Positions 1-9,548 are shown, counted from the stretch's first letter. The stretch: DNA of 64,000 nt from CAVYXZ01 sp965223835 (GCA_965223835.1 CBDCXQ010000001.1:5332001-5396000); one strand, 5' to 3'. Notes: generated by a model from the letters alone, not told the origin. Program-made: numbers and translations.

Positions 1-831
1 TTTGCCAACGACGAAATCGCGGGCCTGAACGACTTGATTGTAATCGCTGAGGTGCTCAATCAGGGCGTAGCCATCGGGCAGCAGGGCCTCGAAGCGCCGC
101 AACAGCGTCTCCCAGTCCAAAATGCCCTGACCTGGAACCGCTTCAGCAACACGGACATTATGCGTTGGTTCCAGCACCATATCTTTCAAATGTGCGGTGA
201 TGATGTAGGGTTCCAACACATCATAAAATTCGTTAATCAGCGCGGTATTATTGTAGGTAGTCGGGATATCTTTCGCAAAATTGGTGACATCGGCGTTGAC
301 CCGGATCCATTTTGATCCCGTGCGTTCGATAATCCGCCGAATTTTGGCAGCATCGGTCAACACTGTCGTAGCGGCACACTCCAGCGCAATCGGAATTTCA
401 AAGTCCTCAGCCGTTGCCGCGATCTCCGTCAGACTTCTCACAAAGATGTCTTCGGTTGTGGACGAGAAGTTGTCCGGGTGTGGCCCCCATTGACTCGTGA
501 CATTGTGGCTGGTTGGTCGCAATGACGCGACCTGCGCCCCCAGTTCGGCGGCGCGTTGGACAATGTGCTGTCCAATTTGCACGGCTTCCTGCCGCACGGT
601 TTCTTCAGCGGTCACCAGGCTGGGATATTGCCCCCAGAACTGCACGATTTCGATGCCATGTGCATCCAGAATCGCTTTGGTCTGGAGCGCATCGTCCAGG
701 CTCTGGTCCAGCGGGTCGCCACGATAGTGCATCCCCAGGCCAGTAAACCCTAGAGCATTGACCTTACTGGCAATCTCATCGGTGAGGTTCAGCCAGCCGC
801 CAAACCAATCATCAACCCCCCCTAAACGCAT
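1..831 (-). CDS. Sugar phosphate isomerase/epimerase family protein, C-terminus cut by window edge
   Basis: Open frame of 277 codons running from an ATG at 829-831 to the left edge without a stop, so the C-terminus is outside the window. The protein looks like a xylose-isomerase-like TIM barrel: an N-terminal LGFTGLGMHYRG strand, FWGQYPSL, PIALECAATTV with a likely metal-binding Glu, WIRVNADVTNF, then ITAHLKDMVLE and PGQGILDWETLL. A good ribosome site (AGGGGG, 4 bases before ATG) supports the start. Family members isomerise or epimerise sugars or sugar acids with a divalent metal in the cytoplasm; the substrate cannot be read from sequence. It lies 46 bases downstream of the LysM protein gene on the same strand. 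Confidence 0.8.
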   Translation of the reverse strand, partial: MRLGGVDDWFGGWLNLTDEIASKVNALGFTGLGMHYRGDPLDQSLDDALQTKAILDAHGIEIVQFWGQYPSLVTAEETVRQEAVQIGQHIVQRAAELGAQVASLRPTSHNVTSQWGPHPDNFSSTTEDIFVRSLTEIAATAEDFEIPIALECAATTVLTDAAKIRRIIERTGSKWIRVNADVTNFAKDIPTTYNNTALINEFYDVLEPYIITAHLKDMVLEPTHNVRVAEAVPGQGILDWETLLRRFEALLPDGYALIEHLSDYNQVVQARDFVVGK

Positions 832-877
832 ATAACCCCCTGTTGAAATTATAATTTATATTTACGCCGGGATTATA

Positions 878-1948
878 TCACCCGGCAACCTGTGCCCATA
901 GACCCACTTCCAATTGTGGTATCAGGGTTATGGCGTAGACCGTCGTGCCCGGTCCCTGAATATAGGTGGTATACGAGCGACTGCCGGCGGCTTGTCGTGC
1001 CGAATCGAAACCGGTTTCGGCGGCGAGTGCCCAACCGAGGGGGCTGTCGGGACCACCCAATATCTGCCATACTTTGCCAAAGCCACGTTCGGGCGTGAAG
1101 CGGTCAGCCGGTGCAGCATACTCAGGATTAGCCTCGCCTTCCACGAATGTATCTGCGAAAATCTGCACCCGCTGGTCAGTGTTGGTCAGCACCCAGATTT
1201 CGCTTGTGTCCGAAAACCATAACACGCTGCCACCCTCAAAGGGCTGCCAGGCCGCGAAGACTGCTCGCGGCGGTTCTGCCGGACAGGTTACCAATCCCGT
1301 CAATGGTCCCAGCCAGACCTGTGAACAAGTGATGGTAAAGGTCAGGTCTTCCGTGATAAGTGCATTGCCAGCCTGTACTTCCAGCCGATAGCGTTTTTCG
1401 CCAGCATAGCGATAATTACTGATGGTTATTTCGCCGCTGGCGGGGACCGGTTCTGCGAAAGCCGGTCGGGGGCAATCGTCTACACTGGCATCCGGGCAGG
1501 CATAAAAAAATGTCGTGCCGCCAGTCGTTTCCCAGCTTAGCGTGAACGTGTCCTGATTCTGAAAATTGGGCGAAGCCACAGTGAGTGAGCTAATTTCAGG
1601 TTCTGCTGAAGGGGCTGGTGAAATGGTTTTCGGTATTGTATGCGCGGGGATCCAGATGACGGCCCCAACGGGCAACGCCTGGGGATCATCCAGACAGTTG
1701 AGAGCGGCCAATTGTGTCACCGAGATGTTGGGCACTCCGCTCAGCAAATCCCCCAGGTGATCGCCGGGGCGGATGACATATGGTTCAAATCCGTCCAGAG
1801 TTGGTGCGGAGCATAATGCTAAACGTGGATCATCAACTGGAAGGAGGGTGGCCTCCGGGTTATTGGGAATCGCCGGGGTCGCGTTCTGAGCGATGACGGG
1901 AAGATAAAGCAGCAAAATCGTCACTAACAGGGCAATTGTGCGCAGCAT
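878..1948 (-). CDS. Secreted LysM-domain protein
   Basis: 356 aa from ATG 1948, chosen over an upstream TTG because AAAAGGAG lies just before it and translation then starts with a clean signal peptide (MLRTIALLVTILLLYLP, cleavage near VIA-QN). Residues about 40-95 form a LysM domain (YVIRPGDHLGDLLSG ... LPVGAVIWIPA), which binds peptidoglycan-type glycans. An Ig-like beta domain follows (FTLSWETTGGTTFFYACP), with paired cysteines. The C-terminal part has a PERGFGKVWQ ... LGWALA stretch that recurs in surface proteins of this bacterial group. Probably exported and wall-attached. The domain calls are solid; the role is unknown. Confidence 0.75.
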   Translation of the reverse strand: MLRTIALLVTILLLYLPVIAQNATPAIPNNPEATLLPVDDPRLALCSAPTLDGFEPYVIRPGDHLGDLLSGVPNISVTQLAALNCLDDPQALPVGAVIWIPAHTIPKTISPAPSAEPEISSLTVASPNFQNQDTFTLSWETTGGTTFFYACPDASVDDCPRPAFAEPVPASGEITISNYRYAGEKRYRLEVQAGNALITEDLTFTITCSQVWLGPLTGLVTCPAEPPRAVFAAWQPFEGGSVLWFSDTSEIWVLTNTDQRVQIFADTFVEGEANPEYAAPADRFTPERGFGKVWQILGGPDSPLGWALAAETGFDSARQAAGSRSYTTYIQGPGTTVYAITLIPQLEVGLWAQVAG

Positions 1949-2064
1949 AGAACTCCTTTTGGTGTTAAACAAACCGCTCTATACTACCACGCCAGCGGAA
2001 GGTCCAGATTGCCGATTCGTTATCAGGTTCGTTAAAATGACTGGCACATCAAAGGAGATTGACC

Positions 2065-3117
2065 TTGTTGAAAAAAGTGACCCTGTTTGTTCTCATAACT
2101 GTGGTGATTAGGTTGACCAATGCTCAGGATGTTCCCCCGTTACGCGAGTTAGCCGACCCACTGGACCTGTACATCGGTGCGGCGATCAACACCGATGCGC
2201 TCCGTCTCGAAAGCTATAGCGCAGTGGCGGCCCGTGAGTTTAACATCGTGACGCCAGAAAACGTGTTCAAGTATGGTTTGCTCAGCCCCCGGCAAGGTAG
2301 TTATCGCTGGCGTGATGCGGACCGGTTGGTGGATTTTGCCGAAGCTAACGCTATGCGCGTGCATGGGCATGTGCTGGTTTGGCACAATCAGCAACCCGGC
2401 TGGTTGATTGAAGACAATTTTACGCCTGAAGAACTGGCGGCTATCCTCGAGGACCATATTAAGACGACAGTCGGGCGCTATAAGGGGCGCATCCACGAAT
2501 GGGATGTGGTCAACGAAGCGATTACTGATAACGGGCAGATGCGCAGCACCATCTGGTCACGAGCGCTGGGGCCAGATTACATCGCCAAAGCGTTCCAGTG
2601 GGCACATGAAGCTGACCCGGACGCGCTCCTGTATTACAACGATTACAACGCTGATGTGCCCGGACGCAAAACCGACGCGATCTATGAGATGGTCAGTGGG
2701 TTACTGGCTGACGGAGTGCCGATTCATGGCGTGGGCCTGCAAATGCACCTGACTCATACCCAGCGGCGGGCGATAGCTGCTGGCGGGGTGAGCGAGGTCA
2801 TGGCAATGTGGGACGAGTTGGGCCTGCGGGTAGCCGTGACTGAGATGGATGTCCGCATTCATAATGATCTGAGTGACCGTGAGCGGATGCTGGCTCCCCA
2901 GGCCGAGATTTATACACATGTGGCTCAGGCCTGCGTGGCAGCACCCAATTGCGATACGTTCATTGTCTGGGGGGTGGGCGATGCCTATTCATGGATTCCG
3001 GACTTCACCGGCAACGACGACTGGCCTTTGTTGTTCGATGAAGACCTGCAACCCAAACCCGCCTATTTCGCGGTCGCCGATGTGCTGGCTGCTGCTGGTG
3101 CAGTGACTACCGATTAA
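2065..3117 (+). CDS. Endo-1,4-beta-xylanase, glycoside hydrolase family 10
   Basis: Secreted GH10 enzyme that cuts internal beta-1,4 bonds of xylan by a retaining mechanism. Visible family marks: TPENVFKYG (strand 2), HGHVLVWHNQQPGWL, EWDVVNEAITD with the acid/base Glu, VGLQMHLTH, and AVTEMDVRIH with the nucleophile Glu; the end reads WPLLFDEDLQPKPAYFAV as in other GH10 proteins. About 350 aa, a single catalytic domain without a carbohydrate-binding module. No ATG is available: AAAGGAG at 2051-2057 favours TTG 2065 (7-base spacing) over TTG 2059 (1 base). The signal peptide is short (LKKVTLFVLITVVIRLTNA). Divergent from the LysM gene. Confidence 0.92.
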   Translation: MLKKVTLFVLITVVIRLTNAQDVPPLRELADPLDLYIGAAINTDALRLESYSAVAAREFNIVTPENVFKYGLLSPRQGSYRWRDADRLVDFAEANAMRVHGHVLVWHNQQPGWLIEDNFTPEELAAILEDHIKTTVGRYKGRIHEWDVVNEAITDNGQMRSTIWSRALGPDYIAKAFQWAHEADPDALLYYNDYNADVPGRKTDAIYEMVSGLLADGVPIHGVGLQMHLTHTQRRAIAAGGVSEVMAMWDELGLRVAVTEMDVRIHNDLSDRERMLAPQAEIYTHVAQACVAAPNCDTFIVWGVGDAYSWIPDFTGNDDWPLLFDEDLQPKPAYFAVADVLAAAGAVTTD

Positions 3118-3156
3118 CTGCAATCAGCTACGCTCATGGCACTCTATACGGTGAAA

Positions 3157-3183
3157 GCCCCTCATGATTATCAAATGAGGGGC
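3157..3183. terminator. Hairpin between convergent genes, possible bidirectional terminator
   Basis: Perfect 9-bp inverted repeat GCCCCTCAT / ATGAGGGGC with a 9-base loop, placed between the xylanase stop and the alanine dehydrogenase stop. The right side is T-rich but interrupted (TCTTCTTTTGC), so termination strength is uncertain. Confidence 0.5.
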
Positions 3184-3229
3184 GAATCTATCTTCTTTTG
3201 CTTTTGCTTCTCGACGGTGCATCAGTCGG

Positions 3230-4345
3230 TTAAACCGGCAACGTCTCCAACGGGCGCACTGCCAGATCAAACGTATCGGCTACCGCGTCATGCGTGACAT
3301 ATCCCTGATGAACGTTCAGGCCGCGCATGAGTCCGGGGTCGCTGCGCAGGGCATCATCCAAACCCAGATTGGCAACCTTCAGAATGTAGGGGAGCGTCGC
3401 GTTTGCCAGCCCAAAGCTCGACGTGCGCGGCACGGCTCCCGGCATGTTCGCCACCCCGTAATGCAACACCCCATCAACCACGAACGTAGGATTGCTATGC
3501 GTGGTCGGGTGCGTTGTCTCGACACAACCGCCCTGATCGACAGCGACATCGGCAATCACGCTACCGTTCAGCATATCTGGCAGCATATCGCGGGTAATCA
3601 AATGGGGTGCGCGTGCGCCGGGAATCAGGACTGCACCAATCACGGCGTCGGCATTGCTGATGGCTTCGATGATATTGGTAGCATTCGAACTCAGCGTCGT
3701 CAGCCGCCCGGTCAAGACCTCGCTCAAATAGCGCAGCCGGTCCAGGTTAACGTCCAGCAATGTTACCCGTGCGCCCATACCCAGCGCAACCTGCGCCGCA
3801 TGCGTGCCGACTGTGCCCGCACCCAGAATCACGATATGCGCTGGCCGCACACCGGGAACGCCGCCCATCAATATACCGCGTCCGCCATTGGGCTTCTCCA
3901 GGTAATGGGCGACGATCTGGGTTGCCATGCGCCCGGCAACCTCGCTCATCGGTTGCAAGAGCGGCAAACGGCCCTGACGGTCTTCGACGGTTTCGTAAGC
4001 TAATCCGGTCACGCCACTATCGAGTAGCGCATGCGTGAGGTCTTCTGATGCCGCCAGATGCAAATAGGTGAACAGGATCAAATCATCACGCAGGAAACCG
4101 TATTCGGCGGGTTGTGGTTCCTTGACCTTGAGGATCATATCGGACTGTTGCCAGACCGCTTCAGCGCTGTCCAGTAGTGTCGCGCCGGCGCTGATGTATT
4201 CGTCATCGTCAAATGAGCTACCGGCCCCGGCCCCCTGCTGGACATAAACTGTATGCTCGTAGCGGAGTAATTCACGCACGGCATGGGGCGGCAGAGCAAC
4301 CCGATATTCATTGTCTTTGATTTCAGCCGGGATACCGATAATCAT
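3230..4345 (-). CDS. ald: Alanine dehydrogenase
   Basis: 371 aa, the usual length. Catalyses NAD-dependent reversible oxidative deamination of L-alanine to pyruvate and ammonia in the cytoplasm. The N-terminus MIIGIPAEIKDNEYRVALPP carries the substrate-binding Arg; KVKEPQPAEY has the conserved Lys; FTYLHLAA has the catalytic His; the Rossmann motif is VILGAGTVGTHAAQVALGMGA; DVAVDQGGCVETTHPTTH and GVANMPGAVPRTSS are family hallmarks. ATG 4345 is preceded by AAAAGG. Convergent with the xylanase gene, divergent from the acyltransferase. Probably a stand-alone nitrogen/carbon balance enzyme. Confidence 0.96.
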   Translation of the reverse strand: MIIGIPAEIKDNEYRVALPPHAVRELLRYEHTVYVQQGAGAGSSFDDDEYISAGATLLDSAEAVWQQSDMILKVKEPQPAEYGFLRDDLILFTYLHLAASEDLTHALLDSGVTGLAYETVEDRQGRLPLLQPMSEVAGRMATQIVAHYLEKPNGGRGILMGGVPGVRPAHIVILGAGTVGTHAAQVALGMGARVTLLDVNLDRLRYLSEVLTGRLTTLSSNATNIIEAISNADAVIGAVLIPGARAPHLITRDMLPDMLNGSVIADVAVDQGGCVETTHPTTHSNPTFVVDGVLHYGVANMPGAVPRTSSFGLANATLPYILKVANLGLDDALRSDPGLMRGLNVHQGYVTHDAVADTFDLAVRPLETLPV

Positions 4346-4658
4346 GATAGGTGTACCTTTTTAACGACCAACATTCAGTCCTCTCATTGTACACTTTGTT
4401 TGAAATATGAACAGTTGATTTGTACATTGTGTCTATATTCAATTCGTTACGGGTCCTGAGTCGCAAAATTTGCTTCACCGCGATTTTCCGGTTGGAAATG
4501 AAACCGTATGTAGGGGCTGTAGTCATGTTGATAATATGACCACCGGCTTCATGGCTTCGTATATTATGTAGACGAAGGAAATGTTGCCCGGATGGGAACG
4601 GCAGAGTCGGCGACCGCTGCATCCCAGCCGAAAGCAACAGCGATTTCAGGAGGAAGAG
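4346..4658. other. Divergent intergenic region
   Basis: 313 bases between ald (minus) and the acyltransferase gene (plus). It is AT-rich and must carry both promoters, but I cannot assign -35/-10 pairs with confidence. A small hairpin, CTTCGT / ACGAAG with an 11-base loop, lies at 4555-4577 in the acyltransferase leader. A 104-codon minus-strand ORF across the region has no family features and is not called. Confidence 0.4.
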
Positions 4659-5888
4659 GTGGAAAAAATAGATTTACAAACAATGGAGGAACCCCTTCGC
4701 GAGCCGGTTTCAACGGAGCGACCTGCCCGGCTTTTCTTTATTGATCATTTGCGGGCAGCACTGGTTATCCTCGTCGTAATCCATCATATCGCGATGGTCT
4801 ATGGCGGAATTCAACCATTTTATTATCTGGAACTCGATCCCGCTCCCCCATTTGTCGATCCGCTCGCTTTCACGGCGGCACTGGTGTTTGTGCTATTCAA
4901 TCAGGCCTGGTTTATGGGCGCTTTTTTCTTGTTGACCGGCTATTTCACGCCAGGGTCATATGATCGAAAGGGGCCAGCGACGTTCCTCAAAGAGCGGTTA
5001 CTACGTCTCGGCATTCCGCTCATCCTGTTTGTTTTCGTGCTCAACCCAATCGCATCCATTGGTTTTTACCAGATGCCACCGGGCCTGACCGGGATCACGA
5101 CTCCGCTCACCTGGGCAACCTACCCCCACCTCATTGGCCTGGGGCCATTATGGTTTGTTGCGATGTTGCTCATCTTCAACTTTGGCTACGTCGCCTGGCG
5201 GTGGTTGACACGGAAACGGGTCTCATCCGTGCTGGGTAGACCTTCACGACCCAGCTATTTTCTGATTGGTGGCTTTGTGCTTGCTTTGGCGCTGACAAGC
5301 TTCTTGATAAGGCTGATTATCCCGTTAGGCGAATCAGTTAGCCTGTTCGTAGATGCCCTCAGCTTTCCCACGCTGGCCTACCTCCCGCAGTATCTCAGTT
5401 TCTTCATCCTGGGTATGGTTGCCTATCACCATGATTGGTTCCGAAAGCTGCCTGGCGCTATGGGTATCGTGGGTTTTGTGATGGCGTTGGGGGCGGGTGT
5501 CTTGTTGTTCCCGCTGGCGTTTAGCGGCCAACTATTTTCGTTGGCGGTTACGGAGCAAATCGTCAATGCGTATGGCAACGGGCACTGGCAGTCAGCGGTC
5601 TACGCGCTCTGGGATTCCATTTTCGCGGTTGGCATTTGTCTGGGTCTGATCCCGCTGTTCCGCCGCTTCTTCAATGCGCAGTCCGGGTTTGGAACGTTCC
5701 TGTCCCGCCACAGCTATGCAGTCTACGTCTTCCATGTTCCCATCTTGGTGCTGCTGGCGCTGGCGTTGCGGGGAGTCGATCTGGGTAATATACCAAAATT
5801 CGTACTGGCAGTTGTTATCATCGTCCCAATCTGCTTCGCTGCTGCCTATGTCATCCGTAAGCTACCAATGGGAGCACGGATTTTATGA
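4659..5888 (+). CDS. Membrane acyltransferase, acyltransferase 3 family
   Basis: 409 aa from GTG 4659, selected because a full AGGAGG (4648-4653) lies 5 bases upstream; an in-frame ATG at 4581 has no ribosome site. After a short cytoplasmic head (residues 1-27) the family signature LFFIDHLRAALVILVVIHHIA appears, with the conserved Arg and His pair of O-acyltransferases that acetylate or succinylate surface glycans or lipids. About ten hydrophobic helices follow, including FMGAFFLLTGYFTPGS and SRHSYAVYVFHVPILVLLAL, typical of the family. It ends 1 base before the convergent STAS-like gene. The substrate is unknown. Confidence 0.88.
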   Translation: MEKIDLQTMEEPLREPVSTERPARLFFIDHLRAALVILVVIHHIAMVYGGIQPFYYLELDPAPPFVDPLAFTAALVFVLFNQAWFMGAFFLLTGYFTPGSYDRKGPATFLKERLLRLGIPLILFVFVLNPIASIGFYQMPPGLTGITTPLTWATYPHLIGLGPLWFVAMLLIFNFGYVAWRWLTRKRVSSVLGRPSRPSYFLIGGFVLALALTSFLIRLIIPLGESVSLFVDALSFPTLAYLPQYLSFFILGMVAYHHDWFRKLPGAMGIVGFVMALGAGVLLFPLAFSGQLFSLAVTEQIVNAYGNGHWQSAVYALWDSIFAVGICLGLIPLFRRFFNAQSGFGTFLSRHSYAVYVFHVPILVLLALALRGVDLGNIPKFVLAVVIIVPICFAAAYVIRKLPMGARIL

Positions 5889-5889
5889 A

Positions 5890-6291
5890 CTAACTGGCGT
5901 TTTCCAATGGCGGCACCGTTTGATCCTGTTCCATCAGGAAAGCATAGGCTTCATCAAAGTCGGTAAACGCCCGAAAGCGGGCTTTGGCAACCTGATTCGC
6001 AATGCTACCCGCGAAGCGAATCAAGCGATTAGCGGTGACGAGCAGCGTCCAGCCGATGTATGGCTCCCGCAAATGCGTTAAGGCCTGGGATAATTCATGA
6101 ACCCCGACCTGCATCTTCGTTGTTGCCCGCAGGTCCACCAGAATATGTACCATTGGCACTGCAGCTAGCTTGGACCGAATCATCTCAACCATTACTGCAT
6201 CGGCTGCTTCAAGCTGTTGCAGGTCCAGATCACCCGCACCCTTTGCCAGGATAACATGCCCCTCAAATAACCATGAAATGTCGACGGTCAT
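5890..6291 (-). CDS. STAS/SpoIIAA-like small protein
   Basis: 133 aa, soluble, no signal peptide. The predicted alternating strand/helix order, with a central MVHILVDLRATTKM strand and an ending FRAFTDFDEAYAFLMEQD, resembles the SpoIIAA-like or STAS fold described in many environmental bacteria, where it serves as a small regulatory or lipid/nucleotide-binding module. No catalytic motif is visible. It is downstream of the membrane glycosyltransferase gene on the same strand (53 bases) and convergent with the acyltransferase. Fold assignment is by resemblance only. Confidence 0.55.
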   Translation of the reverse strand: MTVDISWLFEGHVILAKGAGDLDLQQLEAADAVMVEMIRSKLAAVPMVHILVDLRATTKMQVGVHELSQALTHLREPYIGWTLLVTANRLIRFAGSIANQVAKARFRAFTDFDEAYAFLMEQDQTVPPLENAS

Positions 6292-6344
6292 TCCAAATTT
6301 CCTGTACCCGCTGCTATACTCAGTATAAAATGGGAATTCTACAG

Positions 6345-7877
6345 TCAGGCGTTAAGGGGCAGCAAAAGCGGGCGTATAACCCGGACCAACAGATATAGAT
6401 CCAACGGAATCAGGAGCGCAAAAACGGCCAATGGCAGCCACTGCGCGCGATCAATTTCAGGGATCAGCCAACGTCGCCACGCATCCAGTCCGTGCGCCAT
6501 CAGTAAGCCAATGGGGATCAGTGCCGGGAAGAGGTAGCGACCTTGCAATTGGAGGAATTCGGTATTGTAGTAGATATAGGCCAGCAGCGTCAGTCCAATG
6601 GTCCCCAGCAACACGCCCCAGATCAATCGCTGGTGGGGTACTGTACTGGAATCCAGGCGGCGAATGACGAAAACCTTAAGCACCCAGCCAATGATGACCA
6701 TGACAAGTAACACCAGAAAAACCAGATACATCCAGCCCTGCAACGGCAGCGCCATCCAGCCAAACTGACCCCAGAAGCTGTTGAAGGTTGTTTGCACGCT
6801 TTGCTGTAGATAAGCACGCCAACCAACCATCTGAATTTGGGTCGCAGTGCGCATTTGATCGGCGACAACGGCATCATGTGCGCCCAATCCCAAAAAGTCC
6901 GGGAATCCATAAACCAGCAGGTTGCGGAGCCACCACATTGCGCCGAGGATGACCGCTGGGATGAGAAAATACGCCAGCTTCCGACTGATTGCAACCCGGT
7001 TCATACGCTGCAGCGTCGTGGGTTTCAGGCGCTGACGTTCGTAGAAAACGATGACCAGTGGCACAATTCCGGCCAGAAAGTAACCAGTCGTCTTGGTAAC
7101 GAAAATCATGCCCACCAGTATGCCCAGTAACCAGAGTTGCCAGGCCGCTGCAGCGGGACCCCGTTGCCACAGGACAACGCCGATCACCACCAGACCTAAA
7201 AAGAGGGTGCCCATGACGGTTGGCACGCGATGAAATGACAGCAATACCGGCAATCCGAAGAGCGTTATCAACAATAATACCCGGCCTAGCTGTCGATTCG
7301 GTTCGACCTGCCCCAATATATAGCGAACCAGCACCAGCAGCGTCAGGCCGATCAAAAGCTCGGTGAGGCTATCGTTGTTGACGGCGGCGGTCATGGCGAT
7401 ATGCTGCGGTAAAAAACCGACAAAAGCCGCTGTTCCCAACGCCACGCCAGGGCGATCCGGCCACAGGGTTTTGGCGATTGCATACGCACAATAGACGACA
7501 CCGACGCCGAAAATAATGGAAAACAGGCGCATCAAGATCAGACGTGCGCTCTGCGTTTCGCCCAGGTTGTAAGCCAGTGAGACGATCTGATAATAGAGCG
7601 GCGGTTGATGATTCTCGTACTGAACTGCGTCCAGTTCAACTAACAAATCGGGAGCAAACCGTTGGCTGGTCAATTGCGCCAAATAGGCTTGATCCCAATC
7701 GCCGGGTTCGATCACCGGGCAACAATGCCGACTCGTGACTAATTGCCGCGCATAGTTAAAATGGGCGGGTTCATCGGGTATCTGCCAGTCGGGAGTGAGC
7801 AAGGCAAACAGGCTGGCGACGATCGCATAAATGACCAGCAACCCAATCAGCAATATTCTTTCCAGTGTAAGCGTCAT
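6345..7877 (-). CDS. Polytopic membrane glycosyltransferase, GT-C/GT39 or DUF2142 type
   Basis: 510 aa with about 12 hydrophobic helices. The first periplasmic loop has PDEPAHFNYARQL, placing acidic residues where GT-C enzymes hold the catalytic Asp/Glu, and ENHQPPLYYQ, the second loop motif of GT39 and DUF2142 proteins. These enzymes move sugars from polyprenyl-phosphate donors to lipids, proteins or glycans on the outer face of the membrane. A late loop, YNTEFLQLQGRYLFPALIPIG, is also typical. AAAGGCGG precedes the ATG. A separate GT39-type gene lies at 30.7 kb. Confidence 0.78.
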   Translation of the reverse strand: MTLTLERILLIGLLVIYAIVASLFALLTPDWQIPDEPAHFNYARQLVTSRHCCPVIEPGDWDQAYLAQLTSQRFAPDLLVELDAVQYENHQPPLYYQIVSLAYNLGETQSARLILMRLFSIIFGVGVVYCAYAIAKTLWPDRPGVALGTAAFVGFLPQHIAMTAAVNNDSLTELLIGLTLLVLVRYILGQVEPNRQLGRVLLLITLFGLPVLLSFHRVPTVMGTLFLGLVVIGVVLWQRGPAAAAWQLWLLGILVGMIFVTKTTGYFLAGIVPLVIVFYERQRLKPTTLQRMNRVAISRKLAYFLIPAVILGAMWWLRNLLVYGFPDFLGLGAHDAVVADQMRTATQIQMVGWRAYLQQSVQTTFNSFWGQFGWMALPLQGWMYLVFLVLLVMVIIGWVLKVFVIRRLDSSTVPHQRLIWGVLLGTIGLTLLAYIYYNTEFLQLQGRYLFPALIPIGLLMAHGLDAWRRWLIPEIDRAQWLPLAVFALLIPLDLYLLVRVIRPLLLPLNA

Positions 7878-7999
7878 CAGTAACCGCCTTTATTACCATC
7901 TGCCCTCGATTGTCGCTGGTGTCCGGCGATTTGGCAACAGCGTTAACCATTCGGTCTAGCAATGTCCATTATGATGGTAGAAACGTTCGTGAGGCGATT

Positions 8000-8554
8000 A
8001 TGTTTGCAGATGAGAAACGGCGGCTCATGTTGCTGGTTGGTGGGCTGGTTGGCGTCAGTGTGCTACTCGTGGCAGCCATCATCGTCTTTGATGTGCGCTC
8101 TCTCGTACAAAATCGCCTGCCGGTGATTCAGGAAGCGGTTGATGATGCGGTCGAAGATGTGCTCCCGGTGCGCCCACCACCGATTGATGAAAATGGCGAG
8201 TATATCATCAGCGAGGATGAGTTCAGACTGCCGCGAAACCTGCGGCATATGGGGCAGGTCAAACGTGGGATGGTCGTGGGCGGTTTAATCGGGATGCAGC
8301 GGATTGAAGGCTGGTCGCTCGATGGTCGTGCGGGTGATACCTATTTGCTGGACTTTGACCCGATGGGCAGCGGGTTTCTATGGGAAATGGGTGTGTATGG
8401 ACCGGACGAGATGTTGCTGCGGATGACGACGGACAGCGACGCGGGTTATGCCGATTTCACCCAGCTGGAAGTCACCTTGCCGACCGACGGAATCTATTAT
8501 GTCGTGCTCAGCGCCTTTGGCCCCGATGGTAAATATGACCTCAAGATTGAATAG
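8000..8554 (+). CDS. Membrane-anchored protein with a C-terminal PPC-like beta domain
   Basis: 184 aa from ATG 8000, preferred over an ATG 90 bases upstream because GAGG sits 5 bases before it. One transmembrane helix at residues about 10-33 (LMLLVGGLVGVSVLLVAAII), then an acidic linker rich in Asp/Glu/Pro, then a beta-rich domain: GWSLDGRAGDTYLLDFDP and LPTDGIYYVVLSAFGPDGKYDLKI. This layout matches bacterial pre-peptidase C-terminal (PPC) domains, which are extracellular beta sandwiches. Probably anchored with the domain outside. Divergent from the glycosyltransferase gene; followed 103 bases later by another secreted protein. Confidence 0.62.
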   Translation: MFADEKRRLMLLVGGLVGVSVLLVAAIIVFDVRSLVQNRLPVIQEAVDDAVEDVLPVRPPPIDENGEYIISEDEFRLPRNLRHMGQVKRGMVVGGLIGMQRIEGWSLDGRAGDTYLLDFDPMGSGFLWEMGVYGPDEMLLRMTTDSDAGYADFTQLEVTLPTDGIYYVVLSAFGPDGKYDLKIE

Positions 8555-8657
8555 TAACAATTCCACAACAAACTTTAGCAATCAATCGCGTCGATTCTGT
8601 TCATAATAGCATTATAACTATTTCAACTTTTCTAACAAAATAATCTTTGGGGGCAAG

Positions 8658-9548
8658 ATGATCAGAAAATATCTGTTCACATTATCGATTCTATTTTTGG
8701 CAGTATTGCTTGCAACCCCGGCAGTTGCCTCGGTTGTGTTACAGGAATGCCCGCCGGAGGAATGTCCGCCGGATGAAGATGAGGGCGGGGGTGAGTATTG
8801 CGAAGAATTCCCCGAACGCTGCGAAGGTGAGGAAGGCGGCAGTGGCGATGATGATGACGGCGGCGACAGCGGCCCGCCCTGGGATGGCTATACCGATGGT
8901 CGTATCAGCCCGGACCCAGCAGAATATTACACGATCTACTGCCACGAGGGAACCGATACCATTTATGTCGTCCGGGTGGTGCCCCAAACGGAAACGATCA
9001 AGGAAATTCCGCTGGCTGATGCCATTTCTCTGAATGTGGGCCAGGAGCAGGCGCTGGGCGATAATATGGTGATGGAGCGCAGCAGCGAGGAGATCATCAC
9101 TATTTATGGCAGTAATGGCAACCTGGCACCGGCGGCTGGTTCAAAAGCCTTCAATTTGAATGATTGCATCACCAGCAACGGTGGCCCACCATCACAACAA
9201 GACACGGGTTCACCACCTGTTGATGATGACGATGATGGCGACGTTCCCGAAGCGGAAGAAGAATCCGAAGAGGAGCGCTTCCGGCGGCGGCGGCAGGAAG
9301 CACAGGAATCGCTAGATTTCTGCTATGAAGCCTACAGTTTCTTTGGTGGGGATTCTAATTTATTGGCCGATTGTCTTAATTCTGTATTGCAAACATATAA
9401 CGATGTGCTGTCCGGTGAGGATGTCCTGACGCTGATTCTTATGGTATTCTGCTTGAATCTGATTGTCGGTAACGGTGTCCTGCCCATCGGGGTCGTGCTG
9501 TTCCTAGGCATCCACCGGCGTTGGCTGCGGAAACAGCAGACGCTGTAG
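8658..9548 (+). CDS. Exported acidic, cysteine-containing protein, function unknown
   Basis: 296 aa. A signal peptide (residues 1-25, ending in VAS) is followed by a strongly acidic head with repeated cysteines (QECPPEECPPDEDEGGGEY and FPERCEGEE), then an Asp/Gly-rich stretch. A short beta region (YTIYCHEGTDTIYVVRVV) follows, then a second acidic linker with an Arg cluster (ERFRRRRQEAQ), a segment with two cysteines, and a C-terminal hydrophobic helix (about 260-285) ending in basic residues. That tail order, helix then RRWLRKQ, could hold the protein in the membrane. No family recognised. GGGGG stands 5 bases before the ATG. Confidence 0.6.
   Translation: MIRKYLFTLSILFLAVLLATPAVASVVLQECPPEECPPDEDEGGGEYCEEFPERCEGEEGGSGDDDDGGDSGPPWDGYTDGRISPDPAEYYTIYCHEGTDTIYVVRVVPQTETIKEIPLADAISLNVGQEQALGDNMVMERSSEEIITIYGSNGNLAPAAGSKAFNLNDCITSNGGPPSQQDTGSPPVDDDDDGDVPEAEEESEEERFRRRRQEAQESLDFCYEAYSFFGGDSNLLADCLNSVLQTYNDVLSGEDVLTLILMVFCLNLIVGNGVLPIGVVLFLGIHRRWLRKQQTL

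Noticed and set aside
3290..4003. 237-codon plus-strand ORF opposite alanine dehydrogenase
   Set aside because: Antisense of an unmistakable ald gene; composition is typical of a codon shadow.
4323..4637. 104-codon minus-strand ORF upstream of ald
   Set aside because: Overlaps the ald start and the acyltransferase leader and shows no conserved motif.
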